64,000 nt of DNA from positions 62,001 through 126,000 of the forward strand of contig NZ_FNWK01000002.1 of the NCBI RefSeq assembly GCF_900108295.1, read 5' to 3'. A program made the translations under genes and the position numbers. Below, piece after piece: positions 45,236-54,600 of the stretch. Positions within the stretch are counted from its first letter, which is position 1. Each line of letters starts with the position of its first letter. A model generated the notes under the pieces. That model made no database searches and was not told the DNA's origin. It saw only the letters and a program-made list of their open reading frames with translations. Source of the DNA: Sphingopyxis sp. YR583 (GTDB lineage: Bacteria; Pseudomonadota; Alphaproteobacteria; Sphingomonadales; Sphingomonadaceae).

Positions 45236-46339
45236 ATGAGGCGTCTGGGCGAAGCCGGAAAGGCGGCGGCCATGCTGACCGGCCTGATACTCGCAAGCGC
45301 GATCTTCGCTTTGTCGCTGCGCAGCGCGTTCTGGAATGAACTTCAGAACAGCTATCGGACCAGTTTCAGCTGGTCGCCCGGCTCGCATTTCGGCCGCGCG
45401 ATCGGGACGCTCCGGGAAGACCGCGGCGACGCCTGCGTGATCCTTGGGAATTCGGCGGCGCGAGAGGCGCTGGATCCCGTCAGGCTGACGGCGGAATCGC
45501 AGGGGCGGGGCTTCGTCAACGCGGGGACCACCGGCGGGAATAATCTGGTGTTCGAATTGCAGGCGCGCCTGCTCGAAACGCATCATGTCCGTCCGCGCTG
45601 CATGATCCTGGCGATGAACAGCTGGAACATGTTTTCGGGAGGGCGTCCGGCGATTGCGGCCGACGACTATCTGGCCCTGTTGCGCTGGCGCGATCTGGCC
45701 GCGCTGTCCTATCGCCCGCTTTCGAGCCGCGAGGGCGCCGGACTGGCGGCGGGCCTCGCTCTTCCGCTGAAATCGCAGGGCAAACAGCTCAACCGGATGT
45801 TGCGACACAATATCTGGCAGTGGCGGGCCTCGATGGGATATCGCGAGCCGCTCGCGCGCTACGCTTATTTCCCCGGCGAACTCGATCCGGCGGAAACCTA
45901 TCTTTACTCAGGCAAGCCCGATATCCTCGCGAAGCAGTGGACCGAACTCGCCGAACGCAACCGTCCCTATCAGAATGGCGCGCTCTACGGGGGAGCCGAA
46001 GAGAGGCGCAGCCTTGAGGCGACGCTGGACATCATGGCCCGGATCAGCCCGGAAAATATCGTCGTCATCCTCCCGCAGTCGGCGATCCTCGAAAGCGCAT
46101 CGCGGATATCCGATCCGGCGTTCAATGAAGCCTTGGCGAAAAACCGGTCTCGGATTCGATTGATAGATTGTTCTGCGGTCAACCGACCCGAATATCTCTA
46201 TGACGAAGGGCATCTCAACGAGCGGGGCCGCGCGGTGCTTTCCGATGTGCTTGCGCGTGCGCTCAAGGGGCAGGATGGCCCCTGCGTCGAAGTCGGCAGC
46301 GCAAAGCCCACCGCGACCGGCAGCCACTTGCATTCATGA
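45236..46339 (+). CDS. DltD-like membrane-anchored SGNH-hydrolase-fold protein
   Basis: A 367-residue protein with an N-terminal membrane anchor (about 10-29) and a periplasmic SGNH-like domain. The nucleophile motif is ILGNSAAREAL (S73) and the catalytic D/H pair is YDEGHLNERG (D323, H326). MNSWNMFS (127-134) is a further typical patch. DltD, AlgJ/AlgX and PatB share this design and take the acyl group delivered by an MBOAT to the polymer. The start is one base after the micropeptide stop; the stop overlaps selO (ATGA). Confidence 0.85.
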   Translation: MRRLGEAGKAAAMLTGLILASAIFALSLRSAFWNELQNSYRTSFSWSPGSHFGRAIGTLREDRGDACVILGNSAAREALDPVRLTAESQGRGFVNAGTTGGNNLVFELQARLLETHHVRPRCMILAMNSWNMFSGGRPAIAADDYLALLRWRDLAALSYRPLSSREGAGLAAGLALPLKSQGKQLNRMLRHNIWQWRASMGYREPLARYAYFPGELDPAETYLYSGKPDILAKQWTELAERNRPYQNGALYGGAEERRSLEATLDIMARISPENIVVILPQSAILESASRISDPAFNEALAKNRSRIRLIDCSAVNRPEYLYDEGHLNERGRAVLSDVLARALKGQDGPCVEVGSAKPTATGSHLHS

Positions 46340-47823
46340 CGTCAACATTCGACATAGGTGGCATGGATTTCGCGTTCGAAAACAGCTTCCACGATTCCAT
46401 GGAAGGCTTTTATGCGCCCGCCGAGGCGGCGAAGCCATCTGCACCCCGGCTTCTTGTTTTCAACCACGCGCTTGCCGAGCGGCTCGGCCTCGCCGCGGAT
46501 GCCGGCGACGAGGAACTGGCGCGCATCTTTTCGGGCGGCACGACGCCCGAGGGGGCCAATCCGCTGGCATTTGCCTATGCCGGGCATCAGTTCGGCCATT
46601 TCTCGCCGCAACTTGGCGACGGCCGCGCGCTGCTTCTCGGCGAAATCATCGCGCCCGACGGCGCGCGTTTCGATGTCCAGCTCAAGGGATCGGGCCCCAC
46701 CGCCTTTTCGCGCAATGGCGACGGAAGGGCGGCGATCGGCCCGGTGCTGCGGGAGTTTCTCGTTTCGGAAGCGATGGCTGCAATGGGCGTGCCGACGACG
46801 CGCGCACTCGCCGCGGTTGCGACGGGGGATCGGGTGCAGCGCGAGCGCGCACATCCGGGCGCGGTGCTGACCCGCATCGCGAGCAGCCACATCCGCGTCG
46901 GAACATTCCAGTTCTTCGCCGCCCATTTCGGGGCCGACCACGTCGCCCAGCTTTCGGACTATAGCATCCGGCGCCATTTCCCCGAACTCGCCGAAACGGC
47001 CAATCCGCCGCTGGCCCTGCTCGAGCGCGTCATCGCGCTGCAGTGCGAACTCGTCGCGCACTGGCTTGGTGTGGGTTTCATCCATGGCGTGATGAACACC
47101 GACAATGTCGCGATCAGCGGCGAGACGATCGACTATGGGCCCTGCGCCTTCATGGATCGGTTCGCGGTGAATACCGTGTTCAGCTCGATCGATGCCAACG
47201 GGCGTTATGCCTATGGCCGCCAGCCGCAGATCATGCACTGGAACATGGCGCGTTTTGCCGAAGCCTTGCTGCCCGCGATCCACGCGGTCGATCCGGCCGG
47301 CGTCGACATGGCAAAGGCGATGGTCGAGGCGATCCCGAAACAATTCAGCGCGGCATGGCGCACGACGACCAGGCGAAAGCTGGGGCTTCTCGAAGCGGAC
47401 GCGGGCGACGAGGCGCTGGCCGATGCGTTGTTCGACGAACTCGAAAAGAACCAGATCGACTTCACGCTGTTTTTTCGCGGGCTGGCGATGATGCTCCGCG
47501 GCGACGGGGCTTTGCTCGAAAGCCTGTCGCCGGATCCCGATGCCATGGCGCCGTGGATCGCCGAATGGTGGGCGCGGTTGGCGCGCGAAACCGACGCGCC
47601 GCTCGAACGGGCCGACGCGATGGATGCCGTCAATCCGCTTTATATCCCGCGCAATCACAGGGTGGAGGCGGCGCTTGCAAGCGCGGAGGCGGGCGACCTC
47701 GGACCGTGGACCGAACTGCTCGAGGTCATCCGGAACCCCTATGCCGAACGCGCCGAATGGGCCGAATATGCAAGGCCTGCCCCTGCCGATGCCGGCCCCT
47801 ACACCACCTTCTGCGGAACCTGA
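46336..47823 (+). CDS. selO: Protein adenylyltransferase SelO (YdiU)
   Basis: Pseudokinase-fold enzyme of 495 residues that transfers AMP to proteins, linked in bacteria to redox stress. Motifs include GDGRALLLGEI, VQLKGSGPTAFSRNGDGRAA (the ATP-binding region), LVSEAMAAMGVPTTRALA and HGVMNTDNVAISG...DYGPCAFMD. It ends in TFCGT, with the conserved near-C-terminal Cys. The ATG overlaps the DltD-like stop (ATGA), so it is translated as the last gene of the aminoacylation operon. A role in surface-polymer chemistry has not been described, and its place here may be chance. Confidence 0.95.
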   Translation: MTSTFDIGGMDFAFENSFHDSMEGFYAPAEAAKPSAPRLLVFNHALAERLGLAADAGDEELARIFSGGTTPEGANPLAFAYAGHQFGHFSPQLGDGRALLLGEIIAPDGARFDVQLKGSGPTAFSRNGDGRAAIGPVLREFLVSEAMAAMGVPTTRALAAVATGDRVQRERAHPGAVLTRIASSHIRVGTFQFFAAHFGADHVAQLSDYSIRRHFPELAETANPPLALLERVIALQCELVAHWLGVGFIHGVMNTDNVAISGETIDYGPCAFMDRFAVNTVFSSIDANGRYAYGRQPQIMHWNMARFAEALLPAIHAVDPAGVDMAKAMVEAIPKQFSAAWRTTTRRKLGLLEADAGDEALADALFDELEKNQIDFTLFFRGLAMMLRGDGALLESLSPDPDAMAPWIAEWWARLARETDAPLERADAMDAVNPLYIPRNHRVEAALASAEAGDLGPWTELLEVIRNPYAERAEWAEYARPAPADAGPYTTFCGT

Positions 47824-47895
47824 GCACCGCAGCGGTTGAGCGCATCCCCGGGGCTTGCTAGGGGGAAGGCCTAAGCCTCCTTCAGGAAGAGAAAC

Positions 47896-49110
47896 TTGCC
47901 CGATATCCAAGGTCAGCAGACGGCCGGAAGCACCGCTCCGGTCAAGATCACCGTCGTCGGCACCGGCTATGTCGGAATCTCGAACGCGATCCTGCTCGCG
48001 CAGCATAATCAGGTCGTCGCGCTCGACATCGATGCGCGCAAGGTCGAGCAGATCAATGCGAAGCAGTCGCCGATCGCCGATCCGGAGATCGAGGAATATC
48101 TCGCCAGCCGCCCGCTCAACCTCGTCGCCACCACCGATCGCGATGCGGCTTATGAAGGCGCCGATTTTGTCATCGTCGCGACCCCGACCGACTATGATCC
48201 CGACACCAATTATTTCAACACGCGCACGGTCGAGAGCGTGATTGCCGACGCGCTGGTCAAGGCGCCGGGCGCACTGATCATCGTCAAGTCGACGGTACCG
48301 GTCGGCTTTACCGAACGGTTGCGTGCCGAGCATGGCAGCGACGCGATCGTCTTTTCGCCCGAATTCCTGCGCGAAGGGCGCGCGCTGTACGACAATCTCT
48401 ATCCGTCGCGGATCATCGTTGGCGATACGCATCCGTACGCCGCGAAATTTGCGCGCCTGTTGCTCGAAGGATCGCTGAAGCCCGATGCGGAGATATTGCA
48501 GACCGGCAATACCGAGGCCGAGGCGATCAAGCTGTTTGCCAACACCTATCTTGCGATGCGCGTCGCCTTCTTCAACGAACTCGATACCTATGCCGCAGCA
48601 CACGGTGTGGACTCGCGCCAGGTGATCGAAGGCGTGTGCCTCGATCCGCGGATCGGCCAATTCTATAACAATCCGTCCTTCGGCTACGGCGGCTATTGCC
48701 TGCCCAAGGACACCAAGCAGATGCTCGCCAACTACAAGGATGTGCCCCAGAACCTGATTCAGGCGATCGTCTCGTCGAACACGACGCGCAAGGATTTCAT
48801 TGCGTCCGAAGTCATCAAGCGCGCGCCGCGTGTCGTCGGCATCCACCGGCTCGCGATGAAGGCGGGCTCGGACAATTTTCGCGCCAGCAGCATCCTTGGC
48901 GTGATGAAGCGTGTGAAGGCCAAGGGGATCGAGGTGATCGTCTATGAACCGCTGGTCGACGAGGACCGGTTGTTCAACTCGCGCGTCATCCGCGATCTCG
49001 AAACGTTCAAGGCCGAAGCGGACGTCATCATCGCGAACCGCGTAACCGACGATCTCGCCGATGTCGCGGACAAGGTTTACAGCCGCGATCTGTTCGGCGC
49101 CGACTCCTGA
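47896..49110 (+). CDS. ugd: UDP-glucose 6-dehydrogenase
   Basis: NAD-dependent oxidation of UDP-glucose to UDP-glucuronate, 404 residues. The N-terminal Rossmann motif is [13 protein letters not shown] and the catalytic Cys is in [15 protein letters not shown], which separates it from WecC/WbpA. The TTG start at 47896 is supported by AGGAAGAG six bases ahead of it. UDP-glucuronate from this enzyme could feed the epimerase at 59264-60265. It lies 72 bases after selO and may have its own promoter. Confidence 0.95.
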   Translation: MPDIQGQQTAGSTAPVKITVVGTGYVGISNAILLAQHNQVVALDIDARKVEQINAKQSPIADPEIEEYLASRPLNLVATTDRDAAYEGADFVIVATPTDYDPDTNYFNTRTVESVIADALVKAPGALIIVKSTVPVGFTERLRAEHGSDAIVFSPEFLREGRALYDNLYPSRIIVGDTHPYAAKFARLLLEGSLKPDAEILQTGNTEAEAIKLFANTYLAMRVAFFNELDTYAAAHGVDSRQVIEGVCLDPRIGQFYNNPSFGYGGYCLPKDTKQMLANYKDVPQNLIQAIVSSNTTRKDFIASEVIKRAPRVVGIHRLAMKAGSDNFRASSILGVMKRVKAKGIEVIVYEPLVDEDRLFNSRVIRDLETFKAEADVIIANRVTDDLADVADKVYSRDLFGADS

Positions 49111-49242
49111 CTTTCTCCATCAACGCAACTCGCCGCATCGCCGGGAACTGTCCCATTGTCGGAGAGTTAGCTAGTCGAACGGGGAGAAACGGGTTGCACA
49201 GCCATATCTCGCAAGCCACAAGTGCGCATCGGTGGCCAGCAG

Positions 49243-51615
49243 ATGAAAAAATCTGACATTTCGCGTATATCGTCAGGCCGCCCGCGCGTGCGGATGCGGC
49301 CGCTATTGATCGGTGCATGCTCCTTTCTTTGTCTCGCTTGGGCGGGCGCTGCCCATGCGCAGCAAGTCGAACCGCCGCAGGTCGCCCCCCCCCAGGTCGT
49401 CCGCACGGTCGAAACCGGAAAAGCGGAACCGATCGCGGCGCCTTCACCGCCGCCGGCAGATGTGGTGCTGCCCGAAGTGGCGCCGATCATCGAGGATGAC
49501 GAGTTCGAAAAGGCGATCCCGCCGATCAGTGCAGAGGATGACGCCGAACTCGACCGCCCGCTCGAATCGATCGCCGATTTCGAAAAGCGTCAGGCGGCCG
49601 AGGCGACGAAAAATGGCAAACCCACCAGCGAAAGCGCCGACGCGACGGTCGAAACGCAGCCGCCCGAAATCGACGGCGTACCGGTTCCCGCGCTTGCCGA
49701 CGGCGATGCGGTCGAGGCGATCGGTGACGCGCCGATCACCGACAGCGAACTGGCCGCACCGCTCCCGCCGCTCGAAAATTTCAACGTCGAGCCCGTGCAG
49801 TTCGCCGAGCCGGAAGACGACAAGGACAATGTCGAGATCGCCTATTCGGTAAAGGTCAACGGGCTCGACGCCGCCGACGATAGCACCGATGTCGATCTTG
49901 CCGACCTGTTCGGCGACCTGTCGGCGCTCTATGATGGCGACGGCAAGGCCGACAATGCAGCGATGATCCGCGCTCGCCTGACAGCCGATGGCGAACTGAT
50001 GCAGCGCATCCTCGCGTCCGAGGGCTATTATGACGCGGTCGTCGACACGCGTATCGACCGCGGCGAGCGTGAGGAAGGACAGGAGGGCGCGCAAGGTCAG
50101 GAGCGTCGGCGCCGTCCGATCACCGCGGTGATCGATGTGAAGCCGGGCAAACGTTATACGCTGGCCGATATCGTGATCGACGCCGCGCCGACGGTTCCGC
50201 CGACGCTGATCGCCGATAACTTCCCGCTCGCCGTCGGCGAGCCTATCGTTGCACAGCGGATTCAGGGGGCCGAGGCAGCGATCGCGCTCAAACTGCCGCA
50301 GGAGGGCTATCCCTTCGCCAAGGTCGGGCAGCGCGACATATTGCTCGACGGTGCGACGGGAGACGGCGTCTACACCTTGCCGGTCGATATCGGAAAACGT
50401 TCGCGCTTCGGCGGGATCGAGACGACGGGCGACCTTGCTTTCGATGCGGAGCATGTAGAGGTGCTGGCCCGCTTCAAACGCGGCGACCTCTACGACAGCC
50501 GTATGGTGGACGATCTGCGGCAGGCGCTGGTCGCGACCGGCCTCTTCGCGACTGTCGCCGCCGAACCGCAAGCAACCGGCGAGAGTGCCGGCGACGATAC
50601 CGAATATGTGACGATGCTCGTGACGCAGCAAGCCGGCCCGCCGCGAACACTCGCAGCCAGCGCGGGCTATGGCACCGGAGAAGGCATCAGACTCGAAGGC
50701 AGCTGGACGCATCGCAACCTGTTCCCGCCCGAAGGCGCGCTGACCTTCCGCGGTGTGATCGGGACGCAGGAGCAGGGCTTGGGCGCGACGCTACGCCGCT
50801 CGAACGCCGGGCGCCGCGATCGGACCTTCGAACTCGTCGCCGAAGCGACGCGCAGCGATTACAAGGCGTTCAACGCGATCACCGGCCGCGTCGGTGCGCG
50901 TATGAGCTATGATTCCACACCGATCTGGCAGAAAAAATTCACCTATGCCTATGGTGCCGAGCTGATCGCGACGCGCGAAGACGATTATGATTTCAACAAG
51001 GGCGAGCGGTCGTATGATTTCTATACGATTCTGGGGCTCACCGGGCAGGTCGGGATGGACCGGACCGACAGCCTGCTCAATCCGACCAAGGGTTTTCGCA
51101 TCACGTCGCTGATCCAGCCCGAAGGCTCGCTTGCGGGTCGCTTCTCGCCCTATGCGCGACTCAGGACGGATATCAGCGGCTATTATCCGGTGACCGACAG
51201 CATCGTCGTCGCAGGGCGCGTGCGCGTCGGCTCGATCCTCGGCGCGGCGCGCGAGCGGCTGGCGCCGTCGCGGCGTTTTTATGCGGGCGGCGGCGGTTCG
51301 GTGCGCGGCTTCGGCTATCAGGAGCTGGGCCCCAAGGATCCGAACAATGACCCGATCGGCGGGCGGAGCGTTGCCGAGGCGGCGTTCGAGACGCGCTATC
51401 GTTTCGGCAATTTCGGCGTGGTCGGCTTCGTCGATGCCGGCCAAGTGTATCGCTCGTCGGCCCCGACCTTCCAGGATTTGCGGTTCGGGGCCGGTATCGG
51501 CGCGCGCTATTACACGAACTTCGGTCCGATGCGCTTCGACATCGCAACGCCGATCGGGCGCAAGCCCGGTGAGGCGCGGGTCAGCGTCTATGTTTCGATC
51601 GGGCAGGCCTTCTGA
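49243..51615 (+). CDS. tamA: TamA, outer-membrane component of the translocation and assembly module
   Basis: Omp85-family outer-membrane protein, 790 residues. A signal peptide ends near AGAAHAQ. An acidic, Pro/Glu-rich spacer (about 45-190) is followed by three POTRA-like domains and a C-terminal beta-barrel (from about 480) that ends in a strand with terminal Phe (VSVYVSIGQAF). The barrel motif GAGGSVRGFGYQELGP is typical. I used the ATG at 49243, with GGTGG nine bases ahead of it; another Met at 49294 just before the signal core is possible. The stop overlaps tamB (TGATG). Confidence 0.93.
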   Translation: MKKSDISRISSGRPRVRMRPLLIGACSFLCLAWAGAAHAQQVEPPQVAPPQVVRTVETGKAEPIAAPSPPPADVVLPEVAPIIEDDEFEKAIPPISAEDDAELDRPLESIADFEKRQAAEATKNGKPTSESADATVETQPPEIDGVPVPALADGDAVEAIGDAPITDSELAAPLPPLENFNVEPVQFAEPEDDKDNVEIAYSVKVNGLDAADDSTDVDLADLFGDLSALYDGDGKADNAAMIRARLTADGELMQRILASEGYYDAVVDTRIDRGEREEGQEGAQGQERRRRPITAVIDVKPGKRYTLADIVIDAAPTVPPTLIADNFPLAVGEPIVAQRIQGAEAAIALKLPQEGYPFAKVGQRDILLDGATGDGVYTLPVDIGKRSRFGGIETTGDLAFDAEHVEVLARFKRGDLYDSRMVDDLRQALVATGLFATVAAEPQATGESAGDDTEYVTMLVTQQAGPPRTLAASAGYGTGEGIRLEGSWTHRNLFPPEGALTFRGVIGTQEQGLGATLRRSNAGRRDRTFELVAEATRSDYKAFNAITGRVGARMSYDSTPIWQKKFTYAYGAELIATREDDYDFNKGERSYDFYTILGLTGQVGMDRTDSLLNPTKGFRITSLIQPEGSLAGRFSPYARLRTDISGYYPVTDSIVVAGRVRVGSILGAARERLAPSRRFYAGGGGSVRGFGYQELGPKDPNNDPIGGRSVAEAAFETRYRFGNFGVVGFVDAGQVYRSSAPTFQDLRFGAGIGARYYTNFGPMRFDIATPIGRKPGEARVSVYVSIGQAF

Positions 51616-54600
51616 TGGCCGACGAGGCGCCCTTCGCCGAAGACGCGGCCGTGCCGGAGAAGGCATCGCGTTCGTGGCCGCTCACGATATTGCGCTGGAT
51701 CGGCCTGAGCCTGCTTGGGCTGGTGCTGCTCTTCGCCCTGTTCCTCCTCGGGCTCAACAGCGATTCTGGGCGGCGGTTCGTCGTTACCCAGATCGAGAAA
51801 TATGAATTCGAAAACGGGATGAAAATTGGCATCGGCCGGCTCGACGGGTCGCTCTATGGCCAGATGGTCATCCGCAATTTGACCCTGTCCGATCCGAAAG
51901 GCGTTTTCCTCGCGTCGCCCGAGGTCCGCGTCGACTGGCGCCCGATCCGCTATCTCGCCAATCATGTCGACGTCCGCTCGGCAACCGCCGCGACGATGAC
52001 AATGCGCAAGCTGCCCGAGTTCAAGGTCGTTCCCGACACCGGCGAGCCGTTGCTGCCCGATCTCGACATCGACGTCGGCTTGGTGCGCGTCGATCGCTTC
52101 GTCTTCGAGCCGCCGGTCGCCGGCGAGCGGCAGGTCGCGAAACTCAATGGCAAGATCGCGATTGCCGACCGCCGCGCACAGGTGACCGCGAACGCCGAGA
52201 CGATCGCGGGCGGCGGACAGGGCGATGCGCTGAAACTGGTGCTCGACGCGGTTCCCGAAGCGAACCGCCTCGCGGTCAAACTCGATCTCACTGCGCCGAA
52301 GGGCGGCGTGCTCGCCGCGATGGGCGGTTTCGAGGAAACGCTGACTGCAAGGCTCGACGGCCGCGGTGACTGGAAGGCGTGGAACGGCGATCTGACCGCA
52401 AACCTCGGCGCCGCGCCGCTGGCGCGCGTCGCGCTGACCGGGCGCGATGGCACTTTTGCCGCGAAAGGTACGGCGCAGGCATCGCGCATGTTGGCCGCCG
52501 GGCCGGTCGTCGAACTGCTCGGCACCGAAACGGCGATCGACCTCACGGCGCGCCTCGACAAGCGCAAGGCCGCGATCGACGGGCGGCTGTCGTCCGACGC
52601 CGCTCAGCTCGGAATCAGCGGGGGAGTCGATCTCGGCACCAATCGCTACGAGGGCCTGAAACTTGCCGCCAATATCCTCCGCCCTAGCGCGATCGCGCCG
52701 GCGGTGCGGGCGAATGGTCTGCGTGCGACCGCGACGCTGGATGGCGCGTTCGCGCTGCCGACGGTCGATTATCAGGCGAACGCCAACAGCCTCGCGGTGA
52801 ATGATATCATCGTCGAAGGGATCAGCCTCGCCGGCAAGGCGCGTGTGGATGCCGACCAGATCGTCATTCCTGTCGCGGGGCGCGCCGCGCGCATTCGCGG
52901 GCTCGATACCGTCGCCGGCGGGACGCTGGTGCAGGTCAGGCTCGACGGCGACCTCGCATACAGCAATGGCCGGATTCTCAGCGACAATCTGCGCCTTCGC
53001 TCGCCGCGCATCGACGCCAAAGCGATCGTCATCGCCGATCTCAATAAGGGTTTTTACACCGGCGCGATCGACGGGCGGATCAACGATTACCGGATCGAAA
53101 GCGTCGGCATCTTCGACATCGACACCGATGCCGACCTCAAAACCGCGCCGCGCGGCGGGTTCGAGATTGTCGGCAATGTGCGCGCGCGCTCGACCCGCTT
53201 GTTCAATTCCGGCGTACGCGATTTCCTCGGCGGCAATGCGACGGCCTCGAGCGCGGTGCGCTATGGCACCGACGGGATCATCCGCTTCTCGGGTCTGCGT
53301 CTCTCGGCGCCGCGCCTGCGGGTGACGGGCGGGCAGGGGAGTTACGCGCCGAACGGCCAGATTCGCCTGACCGCGCAGGCCCATTCGACCGACTATGGCC
53401 CCGTCGGTGTCCAACTCGCCGGGACGATCACCGACCCGCGCGCCGTCGTCACCGCCGCGCGCCCCGGCCTTGGCATCGGGCTTGCCAATCTGGTGGCAAA
53501 GATCAACGGCGCGCCGAACGGCTATCGCCTCGCAGCGACTGGCGACACCGATTATGGCCCGCTGTCGGCCGATGTCGTGCTGCTCACCGCCAAGGGACCG
53601 CTGACGATCGATGTCGAGCGCGGCGACCTGTCGGGGATTGGTTTCAACGGGCGGCTGGTGAAGAGCGATGCTGGGCCCTTCGTCGGCCAGCTCAACGCAT
53701 CGGGGCAGGGGCTGGGCGGTCTCGTTCGGCTCACGGCCGCCGGACAATATCAGGCGGCGGCGATCAACGTCCGCGCGAACGATGTCGTGCTGCCCGGCGC
53801 GGCGAAGCTCGCCGTCGGGTCGGCGATCGTCGATGCCGACGTCACACTCTATGACACGCCGCATATCGTCGCCGACATCCAGATCGCCGACACGCAGATC
53901 CGCGAATATGACATCGCGGTCGGGCGCGTGAAGATCGATTATCGCGATGGCGCGGGCCGCGCGCAGGCGCTGGTCGAGGGAACCAGCGGCGTGCCCTTCC
54001 GTATCGCCGCGAACGCCGACCTCCAGCCGAAGCTCTGGCGCGCCTCGGTGCAGGGCCGCGCGACGGGTATCAATTTCCGCACCACCTCGCCCGCGCGCAT
54101 CATTCCGGGGCCCGACGGTTATGAGCTGCTGCCGACGAACGTCAGCCTCGGCCGCGGCAGCAGCGCGCGCGTCGCGGGGCGCTTCGGCGACGGGATCATA
54201 ATCCAGAGCCGGCTCGAACGCGTAAATATGGCGATCCTCAACGCCGTCTATCCCGACATGGGGCTGGGCGGCCGCGCGACGGGCAGCCTCGATTTCGAGC
54301 AGGCGAATTCGGAAAGCTTTCCGCGCGCCGACGCCCGGCTGACGATCACCGATTTCACGCGCACGACTGCGGCCTCGGTCAGCCAGCCGGTCGACGTCAA
54401 TTTCGCGGGCAAGCTGCTGGCCGACGGCGGCGAGGCGCGCGCGGTGATGCGCAAGCGCGGCAGCGTGATCGGGCGCCTGCAGGCGTCGCTACGTCCGCTC
54501 GGCGCGGGAGCGGGCGGCTGGACCGAACGGCTGATGGCGGCGCCGCTCGGCGGTGGCATCCGCTATAACGGTCCCGCTGACACGCTTTATTCCTTCTTCG

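Noticed and set aside
47824..47895. Possible terminator between selO and ugd
   Set aside because: Only a weak imperfect hairpin is present and no T-run; not enough to call.
46342..48846. 834-codon minus-strand open frame across selO and ugd
   Set aside because: It spans two well-supported plus-strand genes and its translation is compositionally biased with no family motif.
51588..53864. 758-codon minus-strand open frame opposite tamB
   Set aside because: Antisense shadow of TamB with no domain.
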